Source: Pelosinus fermentans DSM 17108 (GTDB taxonomy: Bacteria; Bacillota; Negativicutes; DSM-13327). From it: a stretch of 64,000 nucleotides of DNA. Below the pieces are notes generated by a model. That model saw only the letters and a list, made by a program, of their open reading frames with translations. It made no database searches and had not been told where the DNA came from. The first letter of the stretch is position 1, and the number at the start of each line of letters is the position of its first letter. This document shows, in pieces, positions 29,727 to 38,028 of the stretch. The stretch covers positions 1,864,001 through 1,928,000 of the forward strand of contig NZ_AKVN02000001.1 of the NCBI RefSeq assembly GCF_000271485.2. Reading direction: 5' to 3'. The position numbers were made by a program, and so were the translations under genes.

Positions 29727-29833
29727 TATACCAATAAACGATGGCTTTACGATTATACCACGTTTAATCAATAAAATAAATGGTTGATGGAAACTATTTA
29801 TTGGTGGGTTATGGAAGTGCTGATGGTATAAAT

Positions 29834-30400
29834 TTATTTCGAAAACTCAAAGGAGTTTAAAATCTGTTCCATGATTTTTCGATTGTTATTTAAGTCATCG
29901 AGTGTTCCACAGAAACTAATATCGTAACGATTAGAGTTATGAAAAATAACGTATCGTTCCTCGACAAACTTACTGTTGCTAAGATAGGGCATAAGTATGG
30001 TTGCTTTGATAAAAATAGCTTTTTTATCTTTTAGGTGCGTTACAAAATAATCAGCAACTATTACATCGACTGATATTTTTTTGCTTAATGGATCTTCCTG
30101 AAAATCTTTAATTAATTTATTAACAGATTGACTTGAAAAGACTTCATCAATATTTTTTATAGGATAATTTTGAACATCTACTTCAAAAGTAGGTATTGAT
30201 GAATTAAGAGGATCTTTTCTTAAAGGGCTTAGTCCAGTAACAGAAATATTTTCTATTTTATATTGATGTACTTTCCAATCAGAGGGATAAGAAAATTTAA
30301 AATGGTAGTCATTATCTTCATATATTGTCATATCGGCAGCGAAAGTGCAAGGCGTAATAAAAAGTATAAAGGTTAAAACAAGTATAAAATTGCGTATCAA
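29834..30400 (-). CDS. Secreted protein, candidate lysogenic-conversion gene
   Basis: The 188-residue protein has a signal peptide (FILVLTFILFITPCTFA, with cleavage likely after FA-A near residue 24) followed by a PsbP/Mog1-like start (YHFKFSYPSDWK). A TTG at 30400 with AAGGAGA 8 nt upstream is the best start. It is transcribed against the early operon, so it is likely expressed in the lysogen. Function is unknown. Confidence 0.7.
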   Translation of the reverse strand: MIRNFILVLTFILFITPCTFAADMTIYEDNDYHFKFSYPSDWKVHQYKIENISVTGLSPLRKDPLNSSIPTFEVDVQNYPIKNIDEVFSSQSVNKLIKDFQEDPLSKKISVDVIVADYFVTHLKDKKAIFIKATILMPYLSNSKFVEERYVIFHNSNRYDISFCGTLDDLNNNRKIMEQILNSFEFSK

Positions 30401-30463
30401 ATAATCATCTCCTTTTATATCCATTATAACCAATATTGACTAAAAATGATAGGAGGACAAGCT

Positions 30464-30703
30464 ATGACCGACTTTGCAGATCAAGCAACCTTAGAATTTT
30501 ACCATGAGCCAGCAGAGCGAGTAATGATAGACGAGTATCTTTACAAAGCAAAGCAGAGGGCAGACGAATGGGCAGCGCAAAAGGGTATTCCTTATGTTGT
30601 GGTGGATATGGGGCATGAACATTATCAGGTATGGAGTAAGGCTTTAGTTAGCAAGGATTATAAGATTGTGCATGAAAGTGGGGTGGGCAGTCTTGGCAAT
30701 TAA
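30464..30703 (+). CDS. Small phage protein, unknown
   Basis: A 79-residue protein starts at ATG 30464 behind TAGGAGG. Its sequence (acidic N-terminus, then DEWAAQKGIPYVVVDMGHEHYQVW) suggests a small alpha/beta fold. It starts a second run of small early-late genes; no family recognised. Confidence 0.6.
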   Translation: MTDFADQATLEFYHEPAERVMIDEYLYKAKQRADEWAAQKGIPYVVVDMGHEHYQVWSKALVSKDYKIVHESGVGSLGN

Positions 30704-30947
30704 CATGATGTGCATGAATTCAAGGTGTAAGTTTTATTGGGAAGATTGCTGCACTCAAAATATGGATGAAAAGAGCATTGTCATTAATGTGAGTGGTACA
30801 TGCACCACGTTTGAGGCTGGCGTGTCTGATTGGTACAGGCTGGAAGAAAATTGCAAAAAGTTAAGTGGCAATTGTAGCGAGTGTGAGTGTAGGGAAACGT
30901 GCTTAATGCGGGATGAAAATAAAACGTGGTTAAGGGGGAAGTTATGA
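30693..30947 (+). CDS. Cys-rich small protein
   Basis: A TTG at 30693 with GGGGTGGG upstream opens an 84-residue frame with about ten cysteines (CKFYWEDCC, CKKLSGNCSECECRETC). It overlaps both neighbours slightly. Metal binding is likely from the cysteine spacing. The start could also be ATG 30705. Confidence 0.55.
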   Translation: MAINMMCMNSRCKFYWEDCCTQNMDEKSIVINVSGTCTTFEAGVSDWYRLEENCKKLSGNCSECECRETCLMRDENKTWLRGKL

Positions 30948-31321
30948 AAATAATCGTAAATAGTGAAAATGAGAAGAAGTTGTTAGAAAGATTTTTTGAG
31001 GCTATGCATGATTTAGATATGGTTGAAGAATTAAATGAAATAGATCAAAAAACTTGCGGCGATGATACATATCTAGATAGTTACGATGAAATATTTCTCA
31101 GGCAAGCCATTTGTGATGTGAGCGTAATGGTTGATAGCTCAGTTCAAGAAATATACGTAGAACATTACAATCTACAAGGTAAATGCGTGGATTGTGGGAT
31201 TATTACAGAAGGAACTATTGACGGCGAAGACATTTCTTATGATGAATGGATGGACAAAACATCTGATGAAAGTGTTAAGTCGTGGAAATGTGAAAGCTGC
31301 TTCAATAAAGGGGAGGAATAG
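30944..31321 (+). CDS. Small acidic phage protein with C-terminal Cys pairs
   Basis: The 125-residue protein is acidic, with two cysteine pairs near the end (CVDCG and CESCF) that may bind zinc. It starts at ATG 30944, overlapping the previous stop by 4 bp (ATGA), which suggests coupled translation. Function unknown. Confidence 0.6.
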   Translation: MKIIVNSENEKKLLERFFEAMHDLDMVEELNEIDQKTCGDDTYLDSYDEIFLRQAICDVSVMVDSSVQEIYVEHYNLQGKCVDCGIITEGTIDGEDISYDEWMDKTSDESVKSWKCESCFNKGEE

Positions 31322-31322
31322 C

Positions 31323-31610
31323 ATGGCTAAACAAATAAATTGCGGGATTTGCGCTATACATGGAGAAACAACAGCAATGAATCTAGTAAATAGTTTCTTT
31401 CGTTGCCCTGAGTGCGGCGCGGAGCTACATGTAAATGATACTGGAGATAATACCTTCATAAAATCGTGGCAACAGCAGCAGCAATATAGGTCGTGCAGCT
31501 TGCCAGAGGGGGTAAAGGTACATGGGGGCGGTGATAGTACTGGTAAATCTAAGAAGGAGGCTATGAAGAAGCCCTCAGTATCAAAGTTGAGTTTTAATTT
31601 GTATAAGTGA
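31323..31610 (+). CDS. Zinc-ribbon small protein
   Basis: The 95-residue protein has CGIC near residue 7 and CPECG near residue 29, a likely zinc ribbon, then a polar Gln/Lys-rich tail. AGGAATA precedes the ATG. It is the last gene before a terminator and the cargo island. Confidence 0.6.
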   Translation: MAKQINCGICAIHGETTAMNLVNSFFRCPECGAELHVNDTGDNTFIKSWQQQQQYRSCSLPEGVKVHGGGDSTGKSKKEAMKKPSVSKLSFNLYK

Positions 31611-31617
31611 TTGTTAA

Positions 31618-31648
31618 TCCGTCTACGTTAATAGGTAGACGGATTTTA
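31618..31648 (+). terminator. Rho-independent terminator, left border of cargo island
   Basis: A 9-bp stem (TCCGTCTAC with GTAGACGGA) is followed by TTTTAT. Confidence 0.82.
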
Positions 31649-31679
31649 TCTTCTAGACTTATAATCTGAATATATTGTA

Positions 31680-31708
31680 TTGACAAAACAAAGTTAGATG
31701 AATAGACT
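31680..31708 (+). promoter_or_regulatory. Promoter of rnlA-rnlB
   Basis: TTGACA and TAGACT are separated by 17 bp, 40 bp before the rnlA start and after a terminator, so the pair has its own promoter. Confidence 0.55.
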
Positions 31709-31747
31709 TAAGGACAAGTATATTTATATTGTTTTGGGGGAAGAATA

Positions 31748-32830
31748 TTGTTTAAGGACTTAAAACTTAACAGGGATAATTTAGAGATTGCTCTCATGAA
31801 TTATGCTAAAGATAATTATTCAACATATTCTTTAAGTAAAACTACTAATAATCAATTTAATATTAGATATAATCTAGTTTTGGATGGTAAGGCCTTATTT
31901 TTAGATTTCTTTTTTAATAATAAAGGCGGAACTACCATACAAACCACTAATGGAAAAGAGCAAGATGTAAAGCTAAAGATAGCTGAATATATTTCAACAA
32001 ATGCATTATGTGTAATGGCTGGAAAAGATGAAAATAATAGAAGCATGACATTTCAAAATATTAGTGTTGAAGAATATAATTCTATTATAGAGTTAATAAA
32101 AGAAGATACTGAGAATTGTTCTTCAATTTTATCAGAACAAAATAGTGAAAACAGTAATATCACTAAATTTGAAGGGAAATGGTCTGATAAAGTAACTATT
32201 GTTTATACTAAAAGTACGAAACGTGCAAGAGTTCAAGGAAGGCCGCTTTTACTCTACAATGTAATAACTTCGTATTTTAACGAATTAGTAGATGTAGAAA
32301 AAGTAGTTGAAACACTTGAAGAAAATTATGGATATAATATAGAAAAAGAACAAGTTGAAAATCAATTTAATGTTTATTTGCCAAACTCTTATAATAAACA
32401 TACAGATAAGCTCAAAAAGTCGTTATTAAAAGCCGTGTACAACTTAAATATAACTAGTCAAGAGTATACTTGTACAGAATTGACCTTTGAAGTTTTAAGA
32501 GCTCTTGAAGGGCATATAAAATTGACATTATTTAATGATTATGGGATCAATTCTCCAAATAGATTTGGCACACTTGAAATGTTTAAATTTAATAATTATA
32601 CTGATAAGGCTTATTTATTGGAACCAGTTAGATCTATAGTTGGGACTTCGACGAAAATTTCGTATTACGAAAAAGCATATAAGCATTTAGTTATATATAG
32701 GCATAAAATTTTTCATTGGGATTATCCAGATGAATTTGGAGATGAAACTATTCAACTTGAAAATAGCGAAGATGCAAAAGGAATTATTTTAACAATTTTA
32801 GCATTGATTGATGAATATTACATAGTATAA
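31748..32830 (+). CDS. rnlA: RnlA-type toxin (RNase LS family)
   Basis: RnlA is an endoribonuclease toxin that degrades mRNA, known from E. coli where it blocks T4 lacking Dmd. This 360-residue protein has the family length and landmarks: an N-terminal KDLKLNRDNLE, the GGTTIQ strand near residue 58, VQGRPLLLYNVIT near 160, and a C-terminal catalytic domain with RHKIFHW and the ending DEYYIV, which resembles the LYIV ending of E. coli RnlA. TTG start with GGGGGAAG upstream. The next gene matches RnlB. Assignment rests on remembered family features, without a search. Confidence 0.85.
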   Translation: MFKDLKLNRDNLEIALMNYAKDNYSTYSLSKTTNNQFNIRYNLVLDGKALFLDFFFNNKGGTTIQTTNGKEQDVKLKIAEYISTNALCVMAGKDENNRSMTFQNISVEEYNSIIELIKEDTENCSSILSEQNSENSNITKFEGKWSDKVTIVYTKSTKRARVQGRPLLLYNVITSYFNELVDVEKVVETLEENYGYNIEKEQVENQFNVYLPNSYNKHTDKLKKSLLKAVYNLNITSQEYTCTELTFEVLRALEGHIKLTLFNDYGINSPNRFGTLEMFKFNNYTDKAYLLEPVRSIVGTSTKISYYEKAYKHLVIYRHKIFHWDYPDEFGDETIQLENSEDAKGIILTILALIDEYYIV

Positions 32831-32850
32831 TTAATATAAAGGAGGTAAGG

Positions 32851-33225
32851 ATGATGAAAAGATTTGATATTAAGATTATTAGCATTAATAAGAAAGATAT
32901 ATGTATGATCTTTTCAACAACATACTTATCCCCACTCAAATTTATTGCAGAAGTAGAAAAAGAAATATCTTCTTTTACTAATGATGGTATTGAAGTTATT
33001 TTTGATTTTTTCCTTAGTAATGGCAATACAAGAGAGAGATATGCAAAAGCGTATTTTAACGGAGTTAACATTGTGCGTGAGTCTTTTGAGTACACTAACA
33101 TTAATAAGAATGACAGTTTGAGAAGCTTTTCAGCGGAATTTTATAAGGATTCGATAGATAAAATGGACTTCTCGTTCTTAACTAGCATTCAAAAAAAAAT
33201 GATAGCTAAAGGAATTGCTATTTAA
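32851..33225 (+). CDS. rnlB: RnlB-type antitoxin
   Basis: RnlB neutralises RnlA. The 124-residue protein shares the RnlB pattern: SPLKFIAEVEKEIS (compare NPLSSVNEIETKLS in E. coli), then IFDFFLSNGNTRERYAKAYFNG (in two parts matching LFDLLCANG...RF). AAAGGAGG precedes the ATG, 20 bp after rnlA. A terminator follows, so rnlAB is a self-contained unit. Confidence 0.82.
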   Translation: MMKRFDIKIISINKKDICMIFSTTYLSPLKFIAEVEKEISSFTNDGIEVIFDFFLSNGNTRERYAKAYFNGVNIVRESFEYTNINKNDSLRSFSAEFYKDSIDKMDFSFLTSIQKKMIAKGIAI

Positions 33226-33244
33226 TATTTATTAATAAATATTG

Positions 33245-33276
33245 CCGTCTTACCTTTTGGGTAAGACGGTTTTTTA
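33245..33276 (+). terminator. Rho-independent terminator after rnlB
   Basis: A perfect 10-bp stem (CCGTCTTACC with GGTAAGACGG) is followed by seven T residues. Confidence 0.88.
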
Positions 33277-33354
33277 TTATTAATAAAATTTATCTCCTGT
33301 AAAGCAAACACAGCGGGATAAACTATTTTTAAAGTCAGATATATTGGAATATAT

Positions 33355-33387
33355 AAAGCCGTCCAAATAGAGGCGGCTTTATTTTTT
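33355..33387 (+). terminator. Second hairpin before the TIR gene
   Basis: AAAGCCG and CGGCTTT pair with a bulge, followed by ATTTTTT. It further insulates the TIR gene from rnlAB; the 78 bp between the two hairpins hold no gene. Confidence 0.65.
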
Positions 33388-33599
33388 ACTTTAAAGGGAT
33401 TTATTGTAATTATATAGAAATTATTGTTATCTACAATAATGTTACGATAGGAGCGATTTTTTTGAAAGTCTTTATTAGTTGGTCTGGAGAAAAAAGTATG
33501 GCAGTGGCTGAACTATTAAACTGAATATTCTTGTTGACCGGTACCGGTCGTCCGGTGCGGTGGATACCGCTTGTCCGGACACACGATACCGCTAAATTA

Positions 33600-34376
33600 T
33601 TATTCGCTTAATTGCTTATCCAGTCCGTAGACTTCTCTCATAGATATGTCTTTTGTTGGATCAACGCTTTCGATGTTGATTTTATACGAATCATGAACAA
33701 TTCGGTCAAGAATGGCATCGGCAAGTGGCGAATCGTCGCCGCCAAGCTGCTCATACCAGCCTTCATGGCGGTATTGAGAACAAAAGATTGTGGAAGATCG
33801 TTTTCTTCTCCGATGCAAAAGTTCGAAAATGTCTTTTGCTTCACTTGGAGTAGGCTTTAACAGTAGCCATTCATCAATAATCAACAGAATCGGATTTGAA
33901 TATTTCACCATTACTTTTTTGTAATTGCCCTCGCTTCTTGAATGTTCAAGATCTAAAAGCAAATCAGGAAGGCGCACATACTGAGTTTTATAGTAATGCT
34001 TACACGCCTCCATACCGAAGGCATTTGCAAGGTAAGTTTTACCACAACCAGTTGCGCCAGTGATAAAAATATTTCTGAATTCTGTGATGTATTCGCAAGT
34101 CGCAAGGCGTTTAATCAAATCTTTGTTGATCTTTCGACCAGATGAATAGTTAATTGCCATGATACTAGCATCAGGTTGTTCAAAATCAGCATTTTTTATA
34201 AGTCGATACAAGCGATTGTTCTTTCTTCTTGTATACTCAATATCGACCATCATTCCTATGCGGTCTTCAAAATCGATATCCTTCATCTTAGGGTCAGACA
34301 CTTGTTGACGATAGGCATCGGCCATTGCTGTTAAATGCATTTCTATGAGTTTATCAATGGTAGAATTATTTATCAT
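33600..34376 (-). CDS. istB: IstB helper ATPase of IS21-family element
   Basis: IstB is the AAA+ regulator that directs the IstA transposase. The 258-residue protein has Walker A GATGCGKTYLANA near residue 105, Walker B ILLIIDEW near 165 and a sensor stretch SSTIFCSQYRHEGWYEQLG. Its ATG overlaps the istA stop (ATGATAAATAA) with GGAGG 7 nt upstream. Confidence 0.95.
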   Translation of the reverse strand: MINNSTIDKLIEMHLTAMADAYRQQVSDPKMKDIDFEDRIGMMVDIEYTRRKNNRLYRLIKNADFEQPDASIMAINYSSGRKINKDLIKRLATCEYITEFRNIFITGATGCGKTYLANAFGMEACKHYYKTQYVRLPDLLLDLEHSRSEGNYKKVMVKYSNPILLIIDEWLLLKPTPSEAKDIFELLHRRRKRSSTIFCSQYRHEGWYEQLGGDDSPLADAILDRIVHDSYKINIESVDPTKDISMREVYGLDKQLSE

Positions 34377-35916
34377 TGCCTCTACCTCCGTAATAGTTGG
34401 CACCGCGTGTTACACCATAATTGTTCTTTGAGGGTTCCACAGTATTCGACTTTGAGATTTCTTTAATCCCGGTAACAAGAATATTTTTGATACTCTTATA
34501 ACTTGGACTTGCTGTATAGCTCAAAGCTTTTTCACAAGCTGCTTCAAGACGTGATTCTGAGTGTCTTTCAGCCAACTTAAGTAACCCCATGCAACTTTTA
34601 TAGGTTTGTTGCTCCACGCGACTGGAGACTAGAATGGCAGTAATGACTTTATGGGTATTGGGGCCAATTCGCTGAGCCCAATGCTTAAAACGATCTCCAT
34701 TCCATTCTAAATATTTTTGATGATCTGGAGGCATGTGCTCCAAGGTAGTGCTGTATTGCCCCTTGCGGCCGTAAAGACGCTTATGAGATGCAATCCGATT
34801 ATGATTATAAAATAATTCTATCACTCGATCAGCTACCCTCACATCAACTTTACGTTTGATATATTCGTATGGTACAGAATATAGCATTCCTTCAAGTGAT
34901 ATGTGATAATTAAACTGAACTGTGGCTTGTTTCCATTCAGCCAGTTCGTAAGAGGTAGCTGGTAGTGGGCTTAGAAAGGGCAACTCTTCATGGTGGAAGA
35001 GACTCCACCTGCTACCTTCTTTCTTTTGAAAAAGCCTTGAATTAAATGTTTCAAGTTTTTCTCGGATTGCAGCGTTAAGCTCTAACAATGAGAAGAATTG
35101 TTCATTTCTAAGCGCAGCGGTTATCCATGTGGAAATGTTGCCAACAGCGCCTTCAACATTTGCTTTGTCTTTTGGTTTTCTAATTCTAGCTGGAATAATT
35201 GCAGTGCCGTAATGTTCAGCCATTTCATGATAGGTTGCATTAAGCTTTGGCGTATACCAATCTTTCGTATGAATCACAGCCGTCTTGCAATTATCAGGAA
35301 CGAGGATTTTTGTCACACCCCCAAAGTAGTTATACATATGAACGTGAGCTGTAATCCATGCTCGTTGCTTTTCATTGATAAAAGCTTCTACATAAGCGTA
35401 CTGGCTATAGGTCATAACACCAACAAAAAGATAGGCTTCAGTGACTTCGCCTGTATCGGGATCAATAATTTTAGCTGGATCACCGGCCCAATCCACTTCA
35501 ACCTGCTCACCAGGTTTGCGACTGATGTGCATGGTCGCACGACGCTTTTGTTCATCAAGTTGAAGATAATGACAAAACTGTGAGTACATAAAAGGTTCTT
35601 CACCGTTAAGCCTGCATTCCTCCATGTATTCAGCCCAGAGCAATTTCTTGCTGACGCCGTTTTTTAAAAGTTCGTTGCGAATGTAGTCGTAGTTTGGTAG
35701 TCGTTTTTCCGAAACGTTCTTTTGAGTTGATGAAAACAACATTTCGGAGAGAACAGAGTCTGTTTGCTTATCATCAAGTGGCCACGATAAACTGAGTTCA
35801 GCAGCTCTTTTTAAAACTCGATTCACTGTTGTTTTGGAAGCACTGCAGCTTAAAGCAATGTTCATTTGGCTCAATCCCAGTGAATGAAGCCTTAAGATTT
35901 CCCGGTACTTGGTCAT
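34366..35916 (-). CDS. istA: IstA transposase of IS21-family element
   Basis: IstA is a DDE transposase. The 516-residue protein has an N-terminal helix-turn-helix (YREILRLHSLGLSQMNIALS), then a catalytic core with VEVDWAGDPAKI near residue 140, the second Asp in ILVPDNCKTAV near 205 and the Glu region KDKANVEGAVG near 250, ending in the Mu-type beta domain. I chose the ATG at 35916; upstream in-frame ATGs lie close to the IS end. Confidence 0.94.
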   Translation of the reverse strand: MTKYREILRLHSLGLSQMNIALSCSASKTTVNRVLKRAAELSLSWPLDDKQTDSVLSEMLFSSTQKNVSEKRLPNYDYIRNELLKNGVSKKLLWAEYMEECRLNGEEPFMYSQFCHYLQLDEQKRRATMHISRKPGEQVEVDWAGDPAKIIDPDTGEVTEAYLFVGVMTYSQYAYVEAFINEKQRAWITAHVHMYNYFGGVTKILVPDNCKTAVIHTKDWYTPKLNATYHEMAEHYGTAIIPARIRKPKDKANVEGAVGNISTWITAALRNEQFFSLLELNAAIREKLETFNSRLFQKKEGSRWSLFHHEELPFLSPLPATSYELAEWKQATVQFNYHISLEGMLYSVPYEYIKRKVDVRVADRVIELFYNHNRIASHKRLYGRKGQYSTTLEHMPPDHQKYLEWNGDRFKHWAQRIGPNTHKVITAILVSSRVEQQTYKSCMGLLKLAERHSESRLEAACEKALSYTASPSYKSIKNILVTGIKEISKSNTVEPSKNNYGVTRGANYYGGRGNDK

Positions 35917-36880
35917 TATTCTGACCTCCCATAATAAAATTTGCATCATTAAATGCATATTTCTATTATAGGATGGTGGTACTCACTGGCGGAATGCCGG
36001 TATCATTCCATCGGAATTGCGGTATCGTTAGACCGGACAGGTGGTACAGTTTAGTCCAGAATACTCATAAACTCTTGGTTAAAGTGCGTATTACAAGCAA
36101 TTGAACCGTGGATATCCACCCAAGACATTGATAAAGGAGCTCTTTGGTTTTCTGAGATTGGTGGACAATTAAAAGATACATCTGTTGGAATAATTTGCTT
36201 AACAGAATCAAATAAAGATAAACCATGGATTTTGTTCGAGGCAGGAGCTCTTGCGAAAGGGTTAAATACAGCAAAAGTATGTACGTTCCTAATTGATTTA
36301 AATCCTACTGATATAGAAAGCCCATTAGCTCAATTTAACGCTACACTTCCGAATAAAGATGATGTTAGAAAATTAGTAAAAATGTTAAATAATTCTTTAG
36401 GGGACAAGGGGTTAGCCGATCCAATATTAACGAAGGTGTTTGAAACTTATTGGCCTCAACTTGAATGCGAATTAGATAAAATAATAAAATCCTCAGTAGA
36501 AGAAGTCAAAATAGTAAAAAGAACAAATGATGAGGTATTAACCGAGATGTTGTCTATTATGAGAGGATTAGATAAACGCGTAAGACGTATTGAAAATGTT
36601 GAAAAGGATAACTATCAGGAAATTCAGGCAAATAATAATCGGTCTTACTATTTAAAGAAGCAATTAGAGAAGAATCAGGCCTCACATTTCGAACAAATGA
36701 TTACGCAGCTATTGCACGATAAACGCAGTCCGGAAGAGATAAAGGATATGTTTAAAAATCATAATATCCCTGATTCGTATATAGATTCATTAGTCAAGTG
36801 TTTTGAAAAATGAAATCGCAAAACAAATTAGTTATATATATTTTCTTTAGGGAAAAAGTATCTTTATTGGTAAATATGTG

Positions 36881-36993
36881 TTGACAGATTTGACAAAAGC
36901 ATGTTATTCTAAAAATGGCTTCGTGACCCAAAACGTATTTTAAGCCAATTTAATAGTAATTTATAGACCGTTCAATTGTTGGACGGTCTTTCT
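36881..36993 (+). ncRNA. Candidate short transcript: promoter followed by terminator
   Basis: TTGACA (36881-36886) and TATTCT (36905-36910) are 18 bp apart. About 55 bp later an 11-bp stem (AGACCGTTCAA with TTGGACGGTCT) ends in TTTCTTT. No frame of useful length lies between, so a transcript of roughly 75 nt is predicted. It could also be an attenuated leader for the gene at 37066. Confidence 0.4.
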
Positions 36994-37065
36994 TTATGCC
37001 TTTCATAAAGGATTAATTTGCCTTTTATCGAAGTGTGTACATAATTGGTAAAAGGGAGTGTTGAA

Positions 37066-37488
37066 ATGAGCTTTATTGATGAATTATTAACTTTTAGTGA
37101 TTTACCTAGTTGGGTGAATAGCAGACTATCATTAGTAGCAGATGAAATTAGTAATAAAAAATTTGAGTTTTATATTCAGCAGCTTAAACAAAACCCATAT
37201 GATATGGATAAGAATTATGGAACAGCCTATTTTCTTACTGATGATGAATTAATTGTAGGAAATTTTAGGATGAGTAATATCACTATTAATAAATTTAAAC
37301 TAGTGAATCTATTAGAAATTCACAAGAATATTGAAACTTCAACGGAAGACAATTTTTACAGTAAAGACGTACGATATAATTCGGTAGTTCTTAAATTCGA
37401 TAAAGAAAAAAGCGTGTCTTTAACGCCGCCCACTATAACTGATAATATTAATTATGGTAAATATATTAATCTTATTAGTAAATTATAA
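37066..37488 (+). CDS. Unknown cargo protein of prophage island
   Basis: The 140-residue protein starts at ATG 37066 behind AAAGGGAG; an upstream TTG is less likely. Sequence features are an N-terminal helix (FIDELLTFSDLPSWVNSRL), then alternating strands with GTAYFLTDDELIVGNFRM. It has its own leader and is enclosed by terminators, as are the rnlAB and TIR units. I do not recognise a family. Position suggests a defence, exclusion or regulatory cargo gene; this is inference only. Confidence 0.65.
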   Translation: MSFIDELLTFSDLPSWVNSRLSLVADEISNKKFEFYIQQLKQNPYDMDKNYGTAYFLTDDELIVGNFRMSNITINKFKLVNLLEIHKNIETSTEDNFYSKDVRYNSVVLKFDKEKSVSLTPPTITDNINYGKYINLISKL

Positions 37489-37500
37489 GCTAAAAACATT

Positions 37501-37606
37501 AAACCGTCCTAATAAGGCGGTTTTCTTTATGCCTAATTTTAAGCCTCTAAAAATAGCAACTACCTTTAAAACCGTTGACTCTTTGCGGTTGGTAGTTGCT
37601 GTTTTT
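37501..37606 (+). terminator. Two terminator hairpins, right border of cargo island
   Basis: A first hairpin (AAACCG...CGGTTT with a bulge, 37501-37523) is followed by a strong one at 37555-37600 (AGCAACTACC with GGTAGTTGCT, plus inner AACCG with CGGTT) and a run of five T residues. Confidence 0.78.
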
Positions 37607-37640
37607 ATGGGCTTAAATTAATGAAAGGGGTGAAAGTGAT

Positions 37641-37823
37641 GTGAAAGCGTGTGAAGAGTTTGCGCAAAAGCAAGATGTTTCAATGTCTCAGTTTTTGAGC
37701 GAGTGTGATATTTGTGTGCATTATGGGAAGTATGGGTGCAAGATACATAGTGTTAATAATAAGACTGCATTGGTGCATGGTTATAATCGGCAGCCTAGTG
37801 GTAGGGTGAGGGCATTTAAATGA
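37641..37823 (+). CDS. Small Cys-containing protein
   Basis: A GTG start with AAAGGGGTGA upstream opens a 60-residue frame. It contains CDICVHYGKYGCKIH, a likely metal-binding cluster, and a basic C-terminus. Very similar short Cys proteins occur before late genes of related phages as far as I recall; function unknown. Confidence 0.5.
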   Translation: MKACEEFAQKQDVSMSQFLSECDICVHYGKYGCKIHSVNNKTALVHGYNRQPSGRVRAFK

Positions 37824-37962
37824 TTATGTATGTAAAAAATGAAAGACAAGCAACCTTCGCAAATGTTAATAATTTTGCCTGTGTGGTGTACGTTGATACG
37901 TAATTATACTTAGTCAATGTATTGACTTTCCAGCAAAACCAATAGTTTGAGCTTGTTTTTTT

Positions 37963-38006
37963 GGAACAAAAACGGTTCTTTTGAGTTTCAAAAAGGAACA
38001 AAAACG
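37963..38006 (+). repeat. Two direct copies of GGAACAAAAACG
   Basis: The 12-mer occurs at 37963-37974 and 37995-38006, exactly 32 bp (about three helical turns) apart, just before the start of the winged-helix gene at 38029. It may be an operator or iteron pair. Confidence 0.6.
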
Positions 38007-38028
38007 TCCCTAATTGTGAGGTGATAAA

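Larger units (their letters stand above)
33522..36067 (-). mobile_element. IS21-family insertion sequence
   Basis: The 2546-bp element has ends TGAATATTCT and AGAATACTCA (inverted repeats with one mismatch in 10), begins TG and ends CA as in IS21, and is flanked by TAAAC direct repeats (33517-33521 and 36068-36072). Copies of ACGATACCGC recur inside both ends, as expected for subterminal transposase sites. It carries istA and istB on the - strand. Both genes are intact. Confidence 0.93.
33462..36813 (+). pseudogene. TIR-domain protein gene interrupted by an IS21-family element
   Basis: The first 20 codons (MKVFISWSGEKSMAVAELLN from a TTG with AGGAG 8 nt upstream) lie at 33462-33521; the remaining 246 codons lie at 36073-36813. 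Removing the IS and one copy of its 5-bp duplication joins them in frame into a 266-residue protein. The joined N-terminal 170 residues form a TIR-like domain (FISWSG, DIDKGALWFSEI, VGIICLTESN, and PWILFEAGAL, a WxxxE motif that holds the likely catalytic Glu). The C-terminal 100 residues are helical. Such proteins usually deplete NAD+ in anti-phage defence. As it stands the gene is broken. Confidence 0.88.

Noticed and set aside
33522..33524. Natural stop codon ending a 20-residue peptide in the TIR gene
   Set aside because: The TGA is formed by the first bases of the IS; the frame continues across the exact target duplication.
36065..36274. Reverse-strand frame over the TIR gene
   Set aside because: It is antisense to a well-supported TIR frame, has no ribosome site and no protein features.
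33462..36813. Thoeris defence system
   Set aside because: There is a TIR gene, but no ThsA-like SIR2/SLOG or other effector gene next to it, so a single-gene TIR system is the most that can be claimed.
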